From assembly GCA_022836615.1 (NCBI GenBank), contig MU405262.1, forward strand, positions 1 to 64,000: DNA of 64,000 nt, given 5' to 3'. This document shows, in pieces, positions 50,499 through 61,698 of the stretch (position 1 is the stretch's first letter; every line of letters begins with the position of its first letter). The stretch comes from Annulohypoxylon bovei var. microspora (taxonomy: Eukaryota > Ascomycota > Sordariomycetes > Xylariales > Hypoxylaceae). The notes under the pieces were generated by a model. That model was given only the letters and a program-made list of their open reading frames with translations. It was not told the DNA's origin and did no database searches. Made by a program: the position numbers and the translations under genes.

Positions 50499-51482
50499 AT
50501 GCAGATCTTCGTCAAGACCCTCACTGGCAAGACCATCACTCTTGAGGTCGAGTCTTCCGACACTATCGACAACGTTAAGTCGAAGATTCAGGATAAGGAG
50601 GGAATCCCCCCGGACCAGCAGCGATTGATCTTTGCCGGAAAGCAACTCGAAGACGGTCGCACTCTTTCTGACTACAACATCCAGAAGGAGAGTACTCTCC
50701 ACCTTGTCCTCCGTCTGCGTGGTGGCATGCAAATCTGTAAGTTTATATATGATCCAACTACAAGATGTATACGTTTAATTCAATGCTAACAAATTCGAAT
50801 AGTCGTCAAGACCTTGACCGGAAAAACCATTACTCTCGAGGTTGAATCCTCCGACACCATCGACAACGTGAAGTCCAAGATCCAGGACAAGGAAGGCATT
50901 CCTCCTGACCAACAGCGCTTGATCTTTGCTGGCAAGCAACTTGAGGACGGCCGAACTCTGTCTGACTACAACATTCAAAAGGAGTCCACCCTCCACCTGG
51001 TCCTTCGTCTCCGCGGTGGAATGCAAATCTTTGTGAAGACCCTTACTGGCAAGACTATCACCCTTGAGGTGGAGTCGTCTGATACCATCGACAACGTCAA
51101 GTCGAAGATCCAGGACAAAGAGGGTATCCCACCTGATCAACAGCGACTTATCTTCGCCGGTAAGCAGTTGGAAGATGGCCGAACCCTCAGCGACTACAAC
51201 ATCCAGAAGGAATCGACTCTTCATCTCGTTCTCAGACTCCGTGGTGGTATGCAGATCTTTGTGAAGACATTGACGGGCAAGACCATTACGCTGGAAGTTG
51301 AATCTTCGGACACCATCGACAACGTAAAAAGCAAGATTCAAGACAAGGAAGGCATCCCTCCCGACCAGCAACGTCTCATCTTTGCGGGTAAGCAATTGGA
51401 GGATGGTCGCACTCTAAGCGATTACAACATTCAGAAGGAGTCGACGCTCCACTTGGTTCTCCGTCTCCGTGGCGGACAATAG
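50499..51482 (+). CDS. ubi4: Polyubiquitin, four head-to-tail repeats
   Basis: Exons 50499-50736 and 50803-51482 encode 305 aa: four identical 76-residue ubiquitins plus a C-terminal Gln that blocks premature activation. Each repeat runs from [11 protein letters not shown] to LRLRGG. The lysines used for chain linkage (K6, K11, K27, K29, K33, K48, K63) are all present. The single 66-nt intron (GTAAGT...GAATAG) interrupts the fourth codon of repeat 2. The repeats differ only at synonymous sites. The precursor is cleaved by deubiquitinases to monomers; in fungi UBI4-type genes supply ubiquitin, especially under stress. Confidence 0.98.
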
Positions 51483-52054
51483 ATATCTGACGATAGTGGA
51501 GAATGACGACACTTGCACGAACTGGCGTTACTGGTTTTAGCCCGACATAGGGCTTTTGAGGTTGCATCGATAGACATATTGTAATGGTCTACAGATAGTG
51601 CATCTTATGATGCTCAAGACAATCATACCTTCCACGGTTCGTTGGTATTCAAATTGCGTTCCGATATATGTGACCGTTTCTACGTAGAGTTTCGTAATGA
51701 TTGGTGGCTGAGCTAAGAATGTATCGTGCTACCGTAACCTTGTTTCATTAGTCGGAAACCCACCAGTGACTTCCACCATGTAAAAAAGATGCCAAACGAA
51801 TTCAACAGAACATTTGCGCTTTCCGATATAAACTTATCCCAAAGCCAAACTATTGTCAAAGCACACATTTACCCAAGTACGTATCTACTCAACTTAAACA
51901 ATGGGAGCAGCTGCCTACCCCCGACAACAAACATTTCAGCTTTTATTTCGGCAAATCGCAGACATTCTTTCGCCACACCAATTGGCGCAATTCCCAAGAC
52001 ATGCCTACGGGTGACTTGCTCAGATAATACTGTGCATTTTTAAAAACGTAGGCC
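51483..52054. other. Short intergenic region before the BRAP2-like gene
   Basis: 570 bases shared between the polyubiquitin 3' region and the next promoter. An ATG-initiated 84-codon frame at 51789-52043 ends 12 bases before the next start codon. It may be an upstream ORF. Confidence 0.4.
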
Positions 52055-54261
52055 ATGCCTGCATATTATTATCATATTAAATTTGAAATTTATCCTACGC
52101 CAACTCCCACCTCCCAAGAGATAGGTAAGGCATCGCAGTCATACGAGCGCCTTATCTGGCGGCCAAGAGAGACTTCGAACGTATTCGACAACCTCCCGTC
52201 GCATTCTCGAACACGAAAGGGCGCCGCGTTTCACGAGAACAAGGCATCGTATGGCCGACAGAGAACTCAAACCCCGCCTATCCAAGCGAAAATCAAGCCG
52301 AGTGTTATTGATTGCGGCGCCCCTCGACCACTTGAAGCCCAAGACGATCGCAACATCGTACGGCTTAGCGAGAGACAACACCGACAACGAACCTTGAGCT
52401 ACCCGCCTCCCCAATCGTACATTGCCTTAAATCCACAGACTGCAGTTAAAGACTGGAGATTCGGCCAGCTCCGGATCGAGAGTATAGACGTGGACGGCTA
52501 CGAAGATCACGGCAGTATGCCGACGACGTCTGCGGCGGCGGCTGCAGTCGGCCCCTCTATGGGAGGCGCTGGCAAGGCTACAAAGGCAAAATATGTACCA
52601 CTGACTACTTCGAAGAACACCGAGCTAGGTTGGGGCATTGTCCACCTGTACCGAGAAGAAGCAGAAAGCTCTGAGCTTATGATATCTCCTGATCACATAC
52701 CCGAATCCGACGATGAGCAAGAGGGCGCGCGAATCGACTGTACGACAGTTTGTATTCCGGCGGTTCCGAGTTATCTCTCCCCAAGCGATTTTCTCGGGTT
52801 CATGGGTGATAAGTGGAGAGACGAAGTTAGTCACTACCGTATGGTTATGACAGGGCGTATGAACAGATATCTGGTGCTCATGAAGTTCAGGGAGGGCAAA
52901 CTAGCACAGCTCTTCAGACGCGAGTTTGATGGCAAGGTGTTCAATAACGTCGAAGTAAGAGCTCCTCCAAGACTAGAGTACAAGAAACTAACAGAATATA
53001 GCCGGAAACATGTACTGTTGCCTTTGTAAAATCTGTCACTTTCGAGAATCCGGCTGGACCAAACGGTAGTTTTCCAGATCTCAGCCATGATCCATTCACA
53101 CCATCTACTTCAGCAACATCCAACTCGCTCAAGCCCTTTCCTCCGCCGACACCAAATTTGATCGAACTACCTACTTGCCCCGTCTGTCTAGAGCGGATGG
53201 ACAACACTACGGGACTACTAACAATTCCTTGCCAACATGTTTTTCACTGTTCGTGTCTTCAGAAATGGAAAGGCTCCGGCTGCCCCGTTTGTCGGCATAC
53301 AAACCCGACGCCTCCATCGTCGTCTTCGAACGCTCACGTATCAACTTCTTATGACCCTAATAACCCATACACACAACCTTTCGGCACACGCGTGTCTAAT
53401 TTGTGCTCAGTTTGCGATTCTCCTGACGACCTCTGGATATGTCTGATCTGTGGTAATGTAGGCTGCGGGAGATACAAAGGAGGTCACGCGAAGGAGCATT
53501 GGAAGGACACGGCTCACACGTTTTCATTAGAAATAGAGACTCAACATATCTGGGATTACGCTGGAGATACTTGGGTGCATCGCTTGATCAGGGACAAGGG
53601 CGACGGTAAGGTCGTTGAATTGCCTGGTCGTCAAGGGGGACCTATGAGACCCGATGAACTTGAAGATCAAGACGTAGTACCTCGGGCCAAGCTTGACAGC
53701 ATCGCCATGGAGTACACTCATCTACTCAGTAGCCAGTTAGAGAGTCAACGTGTTTATTTCGAGGAGATGCTCTCGAAAGCTGCGGACAAAGCAGCCCAAG
53801 CATCTGCCGCCGCAGAGAAGGCTGCGGCCCAGGCATCGCAGGCACTCAAGGAGTTAAAAGAACTCAAAAGGGAACAGCATCAACTACGCACCGAGACCAT
53901 ACCAGCTCTCGAGAAAGACCTGGAACGTGAGTGTAATCGCGCAGTCAAATCAACGGATCTCGCGCGGGGGCTAGGTAAGAGCCTCCAAGAGGAGAAGAAG
54001 GTCTCAGAGGGCCTCATGAAACGAATTGAACATACGAACAAAGAGCTTGAGAGCATAGGTGAGCAGTTCAACGCGCTTAAGATAGAGAACGCGGATCTGA
54101 AGGACCAGAATCACGACCTGAGCATGTTCATCTCAGGCCAAGAGAAGCTCAAGGAACTAGAAGCTGAGGGTAAGGTTGAAGAGGGCGAAGTTCAGGAGGG
54201 TAGCGCTTCTGTACCCGAGGATAGGAGACGGCGGAAGGGAAAAGGCAAGGGCAAGAATTAA
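52055..54261 (+). CDS. BRAP2/Etp1-type RING and UBP zinc-finger ubiquitin ligase
   Basis: Exons 52055-52954 and 53002-54261 encode 719 aa. The intron is only 47 nt (GTAAGA...ATATAG) and joins VFNNVE to PETCTVAFVKSVTFEN, the conserved end of the BRAP2 domain (about 220-315). A RING finger follows at about 358-400 (CPVCLERM, CQHVFHCSC, CPVC). A UBP-type zinc finger comes next (about 430-500: CSVCDSPDDLWICLICGNVGCGRY...H...H). A long coiled coil (about 545-690) rich in Ala, Lys and Glu precedes a basic KGKGKGKN end. Human BRAP/IMP restrains Ras-MAPK signalling. Yeast Etp1 binds ubiquitin and affects growth on ethanol. The N-terminal 200 residues are Ser/Pro-rich and poorly conserved. Confidence 0.9.
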
Positions 54262-55660
54262 GCCCCTTATCAAGCTGTCAGAGGCATGTCCTCTACACCG
54301 GTGCCGTCGAGAACAGACAGCAAATTGTCTTATTTAGAGATGCATTAAAGACGCACGGAATCAGACGGGGACCTTTGCAGTCTAAGATAGATTGTTAGCG
54401 TACGTAATGTAACGCTCGTTAGGAAGAATCGAGGACCCAGCAAGCGCAAAAATGATGCGCTCAGTTATCATATAAAGCTTGCATACGAATGCTCAAGGAT
54501 GCTTTATCTAGATACGCTACGAATCTATTACCTACCTACATATGTACATACACAGCTGCATAGTAGCCGAGATATCTATACCTCTGCTAGGTATGTATAC
54601 CCGCGCACTTGTCGGTGGCGTTCGAGTATGCGGTTCCGGTTTGATTAGGCGTATGACTTGCATTTCGTATCAGAGTCCATGATTGCTACACACTATTCTT
54701 CAGCCCGCATGATCTAGACATCGCTTATATGGAGCTGGCTCTGCGATTTGCGGGATACCCGGTCAGGTCGTTATAGCACTCAACAAAATGCTATACTGTC
54801 TCTGAAATAGGATTCTCGAGTGTAGATGAATTAGATGAATCCATTCCGTTGGGAATGCTTTCGGTCCAATAGTAAGTGAAGCAAGATATCATTGATCGAG
54901 AGAGGAAGTACTCAGATAGAAATGGTACATCTATTCGGGTGGATATACTTATAATTATACTATTGTTATCCACTATTTCTAGTACCTCGGACGAAATGCT
55001 ACGTAGCACAGGAAGGATTCCCCCTCGGCCCCTCATCTACCTAGGTACATTCTCCTCTGGCATTAGCCAAGATTCCACCTGGGCAGTTTCTTCTAGGTAC
55101 TGTATTAATGGATGTACATACATGGACATAGGCTGCGCAGGGTACCAGGAGCGCTGTGGCTGCAGCTTCCTCATGTGTAGTGCTGGTAATTTGGCCTGTG
55201 ATTGACCTTTTTCTTCTTCTTCTCTGCGCTAGATCTACATACCTAGTACAGATGTACACTACTACATACAATACACCTCATCATCCATCATCTCTTACTT
55301 AGAATGACGCTCATGTTTGCTCGCGTGCTAGATCATTAATAGCTATCTCTTTAGCTGCCTGACTAGGCCTGTTGCTTAAAATATTAACGCTTCCTCCCTC
55401 TAGGCTTGACAGTTAGCTATTTTAAAAGCTCACGATATCCATCCGTTTACAATTCCAATCCTTTGGAACGTGATAATCTCGAGATCTGCGAACATCGCGC
55501 GAAAATTCCGCGGCACCCGATATTAATCGAACGGATGGACAACTATCGCTATAAATAAATACGATAACGCATCGTATGGAATAAACATCATCGCGAAATT
55601 TATTCTCCCAAATTTACTCTCACTTATCACATTCGACCCGACGTCACCGATTACGCAAAC
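54262..55660. other. Intergenic 1.4 kb: BRAP2-like 3' region and GPAT promoter
   Basis: A TACCTACCTACATATGTACATAC patch lies near 54530-54552 and a CTACCTAGGTACA near 55037. No coding signal was seen. Confidence 0.45.
55550..55557 (+). promoter_or_regulatory. TATA-like element of the GPAT gene
   Basis: TATAAATA (extended TATAAATAAAT) lies about 105 bases upstream of the start codon, a plausible core-promoter distance. Confidence 0.4.
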
Positions 55661-57904
55661 ATGTCTAACGGTAGGCCTGCCGAAGAGGATGGCTCTTCTA
55701 CCGTCGCGAAACCGAAGCCTAATAAAGAGAAAGAACTATATCCTATGTCAGATTGGAAATATGACGCCTTCTTACATACTTTCTCCGTCCTAGTCGACTT
55801 GTTCTTCCGCGAAGTCCATCCACGAGGTGCGTGGCGGGTACCCCGGACCGGTCCTATCCTTTTCGTCGCCGCGCCGCATGCGAATCAATTTGTCGACGGT
55901 TTAGTTCTACAACGAACTTTGAAAAATGAAGCAAATCGACGTGTTGGCCTTTTGATCGCTGAAAAATCCGTCCACGGCTTTATCGGATGGGGTTCTCGTC
56001 AGACCGGTTCTGTTCCGGTCGGCCGAGCTCAGGATAAGGCGAAACCAGTGTCGGGTCTCATCTACCTTCCCGACCCTATCAACGACCCTACTCTAATCCG
56101 GGGCGTGGGCACTAACTTTGAGAAGGATGCCGGGGTTGGTGGTATGATCTTCTTGCCTTCTGTGAAAGGCCAGTCGGGTAGTTCGGTCGACATTTCTAAA
56201 ATCATCGGTCCTGAGGAGATTCGCATCAAGCGACCATTTAAGGGATTCGTTCCTCTGCAGCAACTGACCGGCCGAGATGATATTGACGAGAAGGGAAGCT
56301 TCACCAACAAGGAGCTAAAAGGTATAAAAGATGGCTACCAAGGCACCAAGTTCAAGATTGCTCCCCACATCGACCAGACTGAAGTTTACAAGGCTGTTTT
56401 TAACCGCCTGAGATCGGGCGGTTGTATTGGGATTTTCCCCGAAGGAGGTAGTCATGACAGAACAGAAATGTTACCCCTGAAGGCTGGCGTCGCTATTATG
56501 GCGCTGGGTACTCTAGCTGAGGACCCAGACTGCGGCCTTCAGATTGTTCCCGTTGGGATGAATTACTTCCATGCCCACAAGTTCCGGTCGCGGGCCGTCG
56601 TCGAATTCGGAGCGCCCTTCCAGATTCCACGAGAGCTGGTTGAAAAATACAAAAACAACGAGAGGAGGGATGCGATAGGCCAGACTCTTGACATGGTTCA
56701 CCAGGCTCTAAGCGCAGTTACCGTATCGTCTCCGGATTACGACACGCTGATGTGTATTCAGGGGGCCAGGAGACTCTACAACACCGGAAAGAAATTGCCC
56801 CTGCCGATGGTGGTAGAGCTCAACAGGAGGCTAGCTGTGGGTTTCTCCAAATATAAAGACGACCCACGCATTATCGATTTGATGAGCAACGTTAAAGAAT
56901 ACAACAAGCAGCTCCACTACTTGAATATCAGGGATCACCAGGTTGCATACGCCAGAATGACACTCCCGGTAGTTATCTTCACTCTTCTATACCGGATCGC
57001 CAAACTCATAGTCCTCTCCATCGGCGTCATTCCCGGCCTTTTCCTATTTGCCCCGGTCTTTGCCGCTTCAAAGATTATTAGCCACAAAAAAGCAAAGGAA
57101 GCACTGGCAGGTTCGTCAGTTAAGATTCAGGGTCGGGATGTCATGGCCACGTGGAAACTCCTCGTCGCTATGGCATTCGCCCCCGTGCTTTATAACGTGT
57201 ATTCTGTAATCCTCGCCATCAAGGTGTATCAGGACCATCTATGGGGCTACCTCCCGGATTGGGTGCCTTTCTGGCTGATGTTCGTTGGTGGCTGGATCGT
57301 CTTCCCGGCCATCACATTTGCCGCCCTACGGTTCGGCGAGGTCGGCATGGACATATTCAAGTCACTCAGGCCCCTCGTCCTATGCATCAACCCAACTTCC
57401 GGCTATAGTATCCACAAACTACGGGAGCGGAGAGCAAAGCTGTCCGAGAAGGTCGTTAAGGTCATCAACGACCTCGGCCCCGACATGTACGAGGACTTCG
57501 AGCAAACCCGCCTCGTCGCAGACCCGTTCCGCGCGGACAGCGCGCTTAGCCTCAAGGAAGCCGGTCTCGAGAGGGCCGAACCGACGCCGCCGGACTCGCC
57601 ACACCTGTCAAGGAAGAATGCGACGCGCTCGAGCCAGGCGATTCCGCGCAACGAGTCGTTCAGCAACATTGGCACTATCGGCATGTTCGCCACCAGACCA
57701 CCCTCGCGCTCGCGCTCGCGGAGTAGTAGTTCCGGGGGCGGATTCGGGTCCGGCGGATTCCCGCTGTCGGGGTTCACGGCGCTGGATACGAATGAGGGGT
57801 TCAACGAGGCGAGCACCAAGATCAGGGCCGCGATGAAGCAGAGGGGGCAGCTGAGACGGAGGAAGAGCGGGCTCTCGTCGGATGGGGATGCTAGCGAGGC
57901 TTAG
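55661..57904 (+). CDS. Glycerol-3-phosphate/dihydroxyacetone-phosphate O-acyltransferase (Gat1/Sct1 family)
   Basis: A single 747-codon exon. The acyltransferase block starts at about residue 60. Motif I reads PHANQFVDG (H-x5-D rather than the textbook H-x4-D). Motif III is FPEGGSHDRTEMLPLKAG and motif IV is VPVGMNYFHAHKFRSR. Between motifs I and III lies the extra insert typical of the fungal Gat1/Gat2 enzymes. Two or more membrane helices (about 430-465 and 500-560) follow, then a Ser/Arg-rich cytosolic tail with phosphorylation-type motifs. Yeast homologues catalyse the first acylation of glycerolipid synthesis in the ER, and their C-terminal region is phosphorylated. Substrate choice (G3P or DHAP) cannot be told from sequence. 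The tail is strongly GC-biased. Confidence 0.92.
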   Translation: MSNGRPAEEDGSSTVAKPKPNKEKELYPMSDWKYDAFLHTFSVLVDLFFREVHPRGAWRVPRTGPILFVAAPHANQFVDGLVLQRTLKNEANRRVGLLIAEKSVHGFIGWGSRQTGSVPVGRAQDKAKPVSGLIYLPDPINDPTLIRGVGTNFEKDAGVGGMIFLPSVKGQSGSSVDISKIIGPEEIRIKRPFKGFVPLQQLTGRDDIDEKGSFTNKELKGIKDGYQGTKFKIAPHIDQTEVYKAVFNRLRSGGCIGIFPEGGSHDRTEMLPLKAGVAIMALGTLAEDPDCGLQIVPVGMNYFHAHKFRSRAVVEFGAPFQIPRELVEKYKNNERRDAIGQTLDMVHQALSAVTVSSPDYDTLMCIQGARRLYNTGKKLPLPMVVELNRRLAVGFSKYKDDPRIIDLMSNVKEYNKQLHYLNIRDHQVAYARMTLPVVIFTLLYRIAKLIVLSIGVIPGLFLFAPVFAASKIISHKKAKEALAGSSVKIQGRDVMATWKLLVAMAFAPVLYNVYSVILAIKVYQDHLWGYLPDWVPFWLMFVGGWIVFPAITFAALRFGEVGMDIFKSLRPLVLCINPTSGYSIHKLRERRAKLSEKVVKVINDLGPDMYEDFEQTRLVADPFRADSALSLKEAGLERAEPTPPDSPHLSRKNATRSSQAIPRNESFSNIGTIGMFATRPPSRSRSRSSSSGGGFGSGGFPLSGFTALDTNEGFNEASTKIRAAMKQRGQLRRRKSGLSSDGDASEA

Positions 57905-59656
57905 GGGTGGGATGGGGCACGGGCAATGAGATGCGATGCGATGGCGATGGCTTGTAAGTGTAATTTATGATAGATAAGATGGCTCGCGTTGGATTGGGGC
58001 GGGTTGTGGGAGGGGGAGTTGAGCACCATAGGACGGTATGAGTTAACTGTAATGTCATAATGCCAGTATTACTATATGTTTGACTTGATCTGATTGTGAG
58101 TGTTTCGTGGTGTAAAAGTCGTAAGCCGGGCAGGGGCCGTGATATATACATATGTACATACCTGCCCGCAAGGGTTGAACGGCTTCATGTCAGTAGTGCC
58201 ATGTGCTTCTTAATACATTAGCCAATCAAAATATGTTAAGTATAATATTCCAGTTCTGAATGGTGAACCGTTCTATCTAGAGCTTCACAATCCACTTTTC
58301 AGGCCCTGACACTTGAGGACGTAATATATCTTGGCATCTACAGATGGCTAGCGTTCATACATAGATCTGTCTTCATGTGTAATTATTATTCTGAATCTAT
58401 GATTACGTGAGAGGAGGGTATCACTCGTCCGCCCGGACGAATCCTAGTTAGGGGTTATACATACTATGTACATACATAATACATGTACATATTAAGTCAG
58501 CTTCGGCGAGATCTGATAACCTTTAGAAGCGAGATCCACACCAACGCTACCCACGGCTGCCACGGTCATCTTTTCGGCACGTCTACCGGTTTCACCAAAG
58601 ACGATCTTTGACTTTTATCGTGGCGTCTGAGGCGGCACTTCTCAACGGCGGTAGGCTTACCTATATTTATAACGCGCTTAAACAGCAGTTACGTGTGCGG
58701 TTAAGGATCTCTAGTGGGTACAGACTAGGATTTTGGTATATTTTGACGGGATATACATAGCCTTGGTGCCCAATAATGATGCCATCAAAAATAAGCTGCA
58801 AGGTCAGATTGGAGACCAGGGGCTATTATTCGAAATTCGAAATTCGAACGATGGGGATCATGGGGATCCCTGACACCAACGCGCGGCGTCTCTCGGAAAA
58901 CCGAGGGCTTTCTCCGTGAGGCTGCGCCACTAACACCGAGAGACGTGCCCTCTTTTGTCCGAGTCTGATACCCCGTCGGCCGAGGGAGGTATAATAGGTA
59001 GTCGCCCGTCTCGAATAGAAATTCTTCTAATTTCGTGTTTGTCATCTCCTCGTAACCTCAACAGTTTTTCTCTTTTCGTTGTCCTTTCCCCTCCCCTCGT
59101 TCGACTCAGGAAACGGCCGAGGTTTTGAGTGACGACGTTTTTGTTTGCTCCGGGTTTAACTGTAGGCTTACAGTGGCTATAGTACGTAGGTACATAAGCC
59201 TTAAGTACCTGACGGCACTAGTCAAACAGCATATATAAATCATCCAAATTTCGATTTTCAATATCTTTCCTTGGAAAGAAGGGGAACGTCAAGAGAATCC
59301 TCAGAGAACAAGTTCGTCAAAAGGTATGCCAAGTTTACAACCACCCTCTTTTTCTCTAGCTCGTCTAGCCGTCAACCACACCTTCGGGTCGTACTTTCTC
59401 GCTTCCCCTGACTTTCCCCCTACCTTTTCGCCTCCCCCTGTCACCCCACTTACCATTTTCGGCCGACACTAACGACAGGCCTCGGATCAGATAAGGAAAA
59501 AGAAAAAGAAATCTGCCGACACTTTAATTGTTTGTGTCTCTTAGCGCGATTGAATCTTCGTCCGCGTCTCGGAAGAGAGAAAAAGAGTAGAGGAAGGGGA
59601 GAGGAAGAGAAAATAAGGAGAAAGGAAAGAAGAAGAGGAAGAGAAGAAAAGAGAAG
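57905..59656. other. Intergenic 1.75 kb: GPAT 3' region and APD1 promoter/leader
   Basis: Tandem duplications ATTCGAA x3 (58828-58848) and ATGGGGATC x2 (58851-58868) occur here, as does a polypurine leader at the right end. No supportable gene was found. Confidence 0.45.
59571..59656 (+). repeat. Polypurine leader immediately before the APD1 start codon
   Basis: About 86 bases on the plus strand are almost entirely A and G (GAAGAGAGAAAAAGAG, GGAAGGGGAGAGGAAGAG and similar), ending at the ATG. It would be part of the 5' untranslated region. Confidence 0.65.
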
Positions 59657-60789
59657 ATGGCGGCCGCAGGCTTAATGTCGATATTCGGCAAGACGAGGCA
59701 GGTCCTGACGGGCAGCGCGCGAGCGTCGGAGCTGTTCCCGCAGACGCGGGCGGACGTCGACGGCGAGGAGTGCAAGCACGACTGCGACAGCTGCACGGTC
59801 AAGTACCCGCGCCACTTCAAGGTCGAGGAGTCGCACCCGCTCTACGGCAACATAAAGCCGTGGAGCACGCACGTGCTGGTCGCCACCAGCAAGTCCGACT
59901 GGAGCAGGCATGTCGAGGACGAGAGGGGCAGCGTCATGGAGGCTTTCGGCCATGCTAGCAAGCCTAGCAATGGGGTATGTTCTATATCTTCTACCTATGT
60001 GGTTTTTTTTGCGTGCTACTCATGCACTTGCGATGATACACTGGCTAACACGATCATCAACAGCGCCTCATGCTCTCCGCCTCCAACATGCACACGCCGA
60101 ACAACCGCCCGGACTACTCGGAGCCCACGTCGCTGCTCGTGCTGCCGGCCTTCACCGTGGTCGAGAACGTGACGCCGCCGGCGGTCCCGTCGCTCATCAA
60201 CAAGTACATCTCGAAGGCGCCGACGACGTCGGACCCGCTCGACGCGGTGGCGCTGCCGAAGACGATCCCGTCGTCACGCAGCGCCGTCGGCGACATGGTG
60301 GCGCGCCCGTGCCCGCACCGCGCCGTGGTGCTGCTGTGCTCGCACCGCACGCGCGACGCGCGCTGCGGCCAGAGCGCCCCGCTCATCAAGAAGGAGCTTG
60401 AGCGCCACCTGCGCCTGCTGGGCCTCGACCGCGACCTCGACGACGAGAGGCCCGGCGGCGTCGGGATATACTTCGTCAACCACGTCGGCGGCCACAAGTA
60501 TTCCGCCAACGTGATGGTGTACCGCCGCCCCGACGCCTTCGGCATCGATGACGTCCGCCGCGCGAACTTGCCGCCGGGCCAGGAGCCTGAGATCGTGAAG
60601 CCGGTTGCTGATGCGGAGGCTGATGAGGCGAGGGATGTCGGCGCCGCACAGTGCATCTGGCTGGCCAGGGTCCGGCCCGAGGACTGCGAGAACCTCGTCC
60701 GCTACACGATCCTCCAGGGCAAGGTCGTCAAAGGGGACAAGCAGCTGCGGGGCGGGTTCAATAGGGGGACGGGGATGATCAGCTGGTAG
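59657..60789 (+). CDS. apd1: Apd1-type thioredoxin-like [2Fe-2S] protein (sucrase/ferredoxin-like family)
   Basis: Exons 59657-59974 and 60064-60789 (intron GTATGT...CAACAG, phase 0) encode 347 aa. An N-terminal segment with CKHDCDSC (about 39-45) is followed by the ferredoxin-like part. In the C-terminal domain LLCSHRTRDARCG has two Cys nine positions apart, and NHVGGHKYSANVMVY has two His four positions apart. This is the Cys2His2 arrangement that ligates a [2Fe-2S] cluster in yeast Apd1 and Aim32, so the cluster is expected here. Yeast Apd1 is cytosolic, and its loss causes sensitivity to certain redox-active drugs and oxidative stress. The CxxxCxxC motif near the N-terminus is also conserved in relatives. 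Exon 2 is extremely GC-rich at third positions, giving long antisense shadow frames. Confidence 0.9.
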
Positions 60790-61698
60790 TTTTAGGTTCC
60801 TCGAGACTATGGTGATGAGGGATGGGCATTGCATTTCCCGTCGTCATAAGATGGGATTATACTTGTTTTTATCCTATTTTCCCTTCCGGCATAGTATGAT
60901 CGATGGGCTGGCGTGAATGGTTTCATGATAATGGGATGGGACGAGACGGAATGGCATACAGGCGAGGCGATACACTTTCAAAGAAAAGAGAATACCATTG
61001 TTTTGTGTTCGCGATGTTTTACGAGTTGATGGGTTTTTCCAATGAGGAAACACTAAGACTTTGAGAGTTATTAGAGAATTAGCCAGTTAACTAGGTCAAG
61101 TTCTTAGTCTAGGTCGATATCTAATAGATAGATGAATAGGTAGACCAGATACAGTACGACGTCTGATCTTTGTTTTCTGTATTTCGGTATTGATGTAAAT
61201 GTGTCTGATATCTTAATATATCTGAACTTTTCGCGGGTTTTCACCAATATTGTGGCTAAAGTCAAGTTGGGAAAACTGGGACAACCTAGACAGTTAGGTT
61301 TCTATCATCTCGACTATAGTTCTAGTTAATGTAGAGAAACCAACCAGTCGCAATGAACACCATGCTTCTTAAATAATAAAAGGAGTTGTAAAGGGGAGAA
61401 GGCGGTAATAGAACCCGCCACTATAGGCTAAACACGTGATTCATATATTCACTTACGTAATAAAGTCTAAGTAGGTACCTAGGTACATAGCGGTGCGAGC
61501 CGTGTACCTCGGTCTATTTTCATTCGGCAGGGGCTCGTCACTGGATCATAGCACTCTCCAATCCTAACGCGACAACTTATAATTTCCAATCTTCTAATCC
61601 GCTCCAACTTTAATTGAACACGCTCCAGTTTATCAACCTCGATTTAACAATCGTTCAACATTCTAATATGAATCTTCGCTGAGAGTTGTACATTAACC
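60790..61698. other. Intergenic: APD1 3' region and PEX14 promoter
   Basis: AT-rich 0.9 kb with GTAGGTACCTAGGTACAT near 61470-61488. Nothing coding was seen. Confidence 0.45.
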
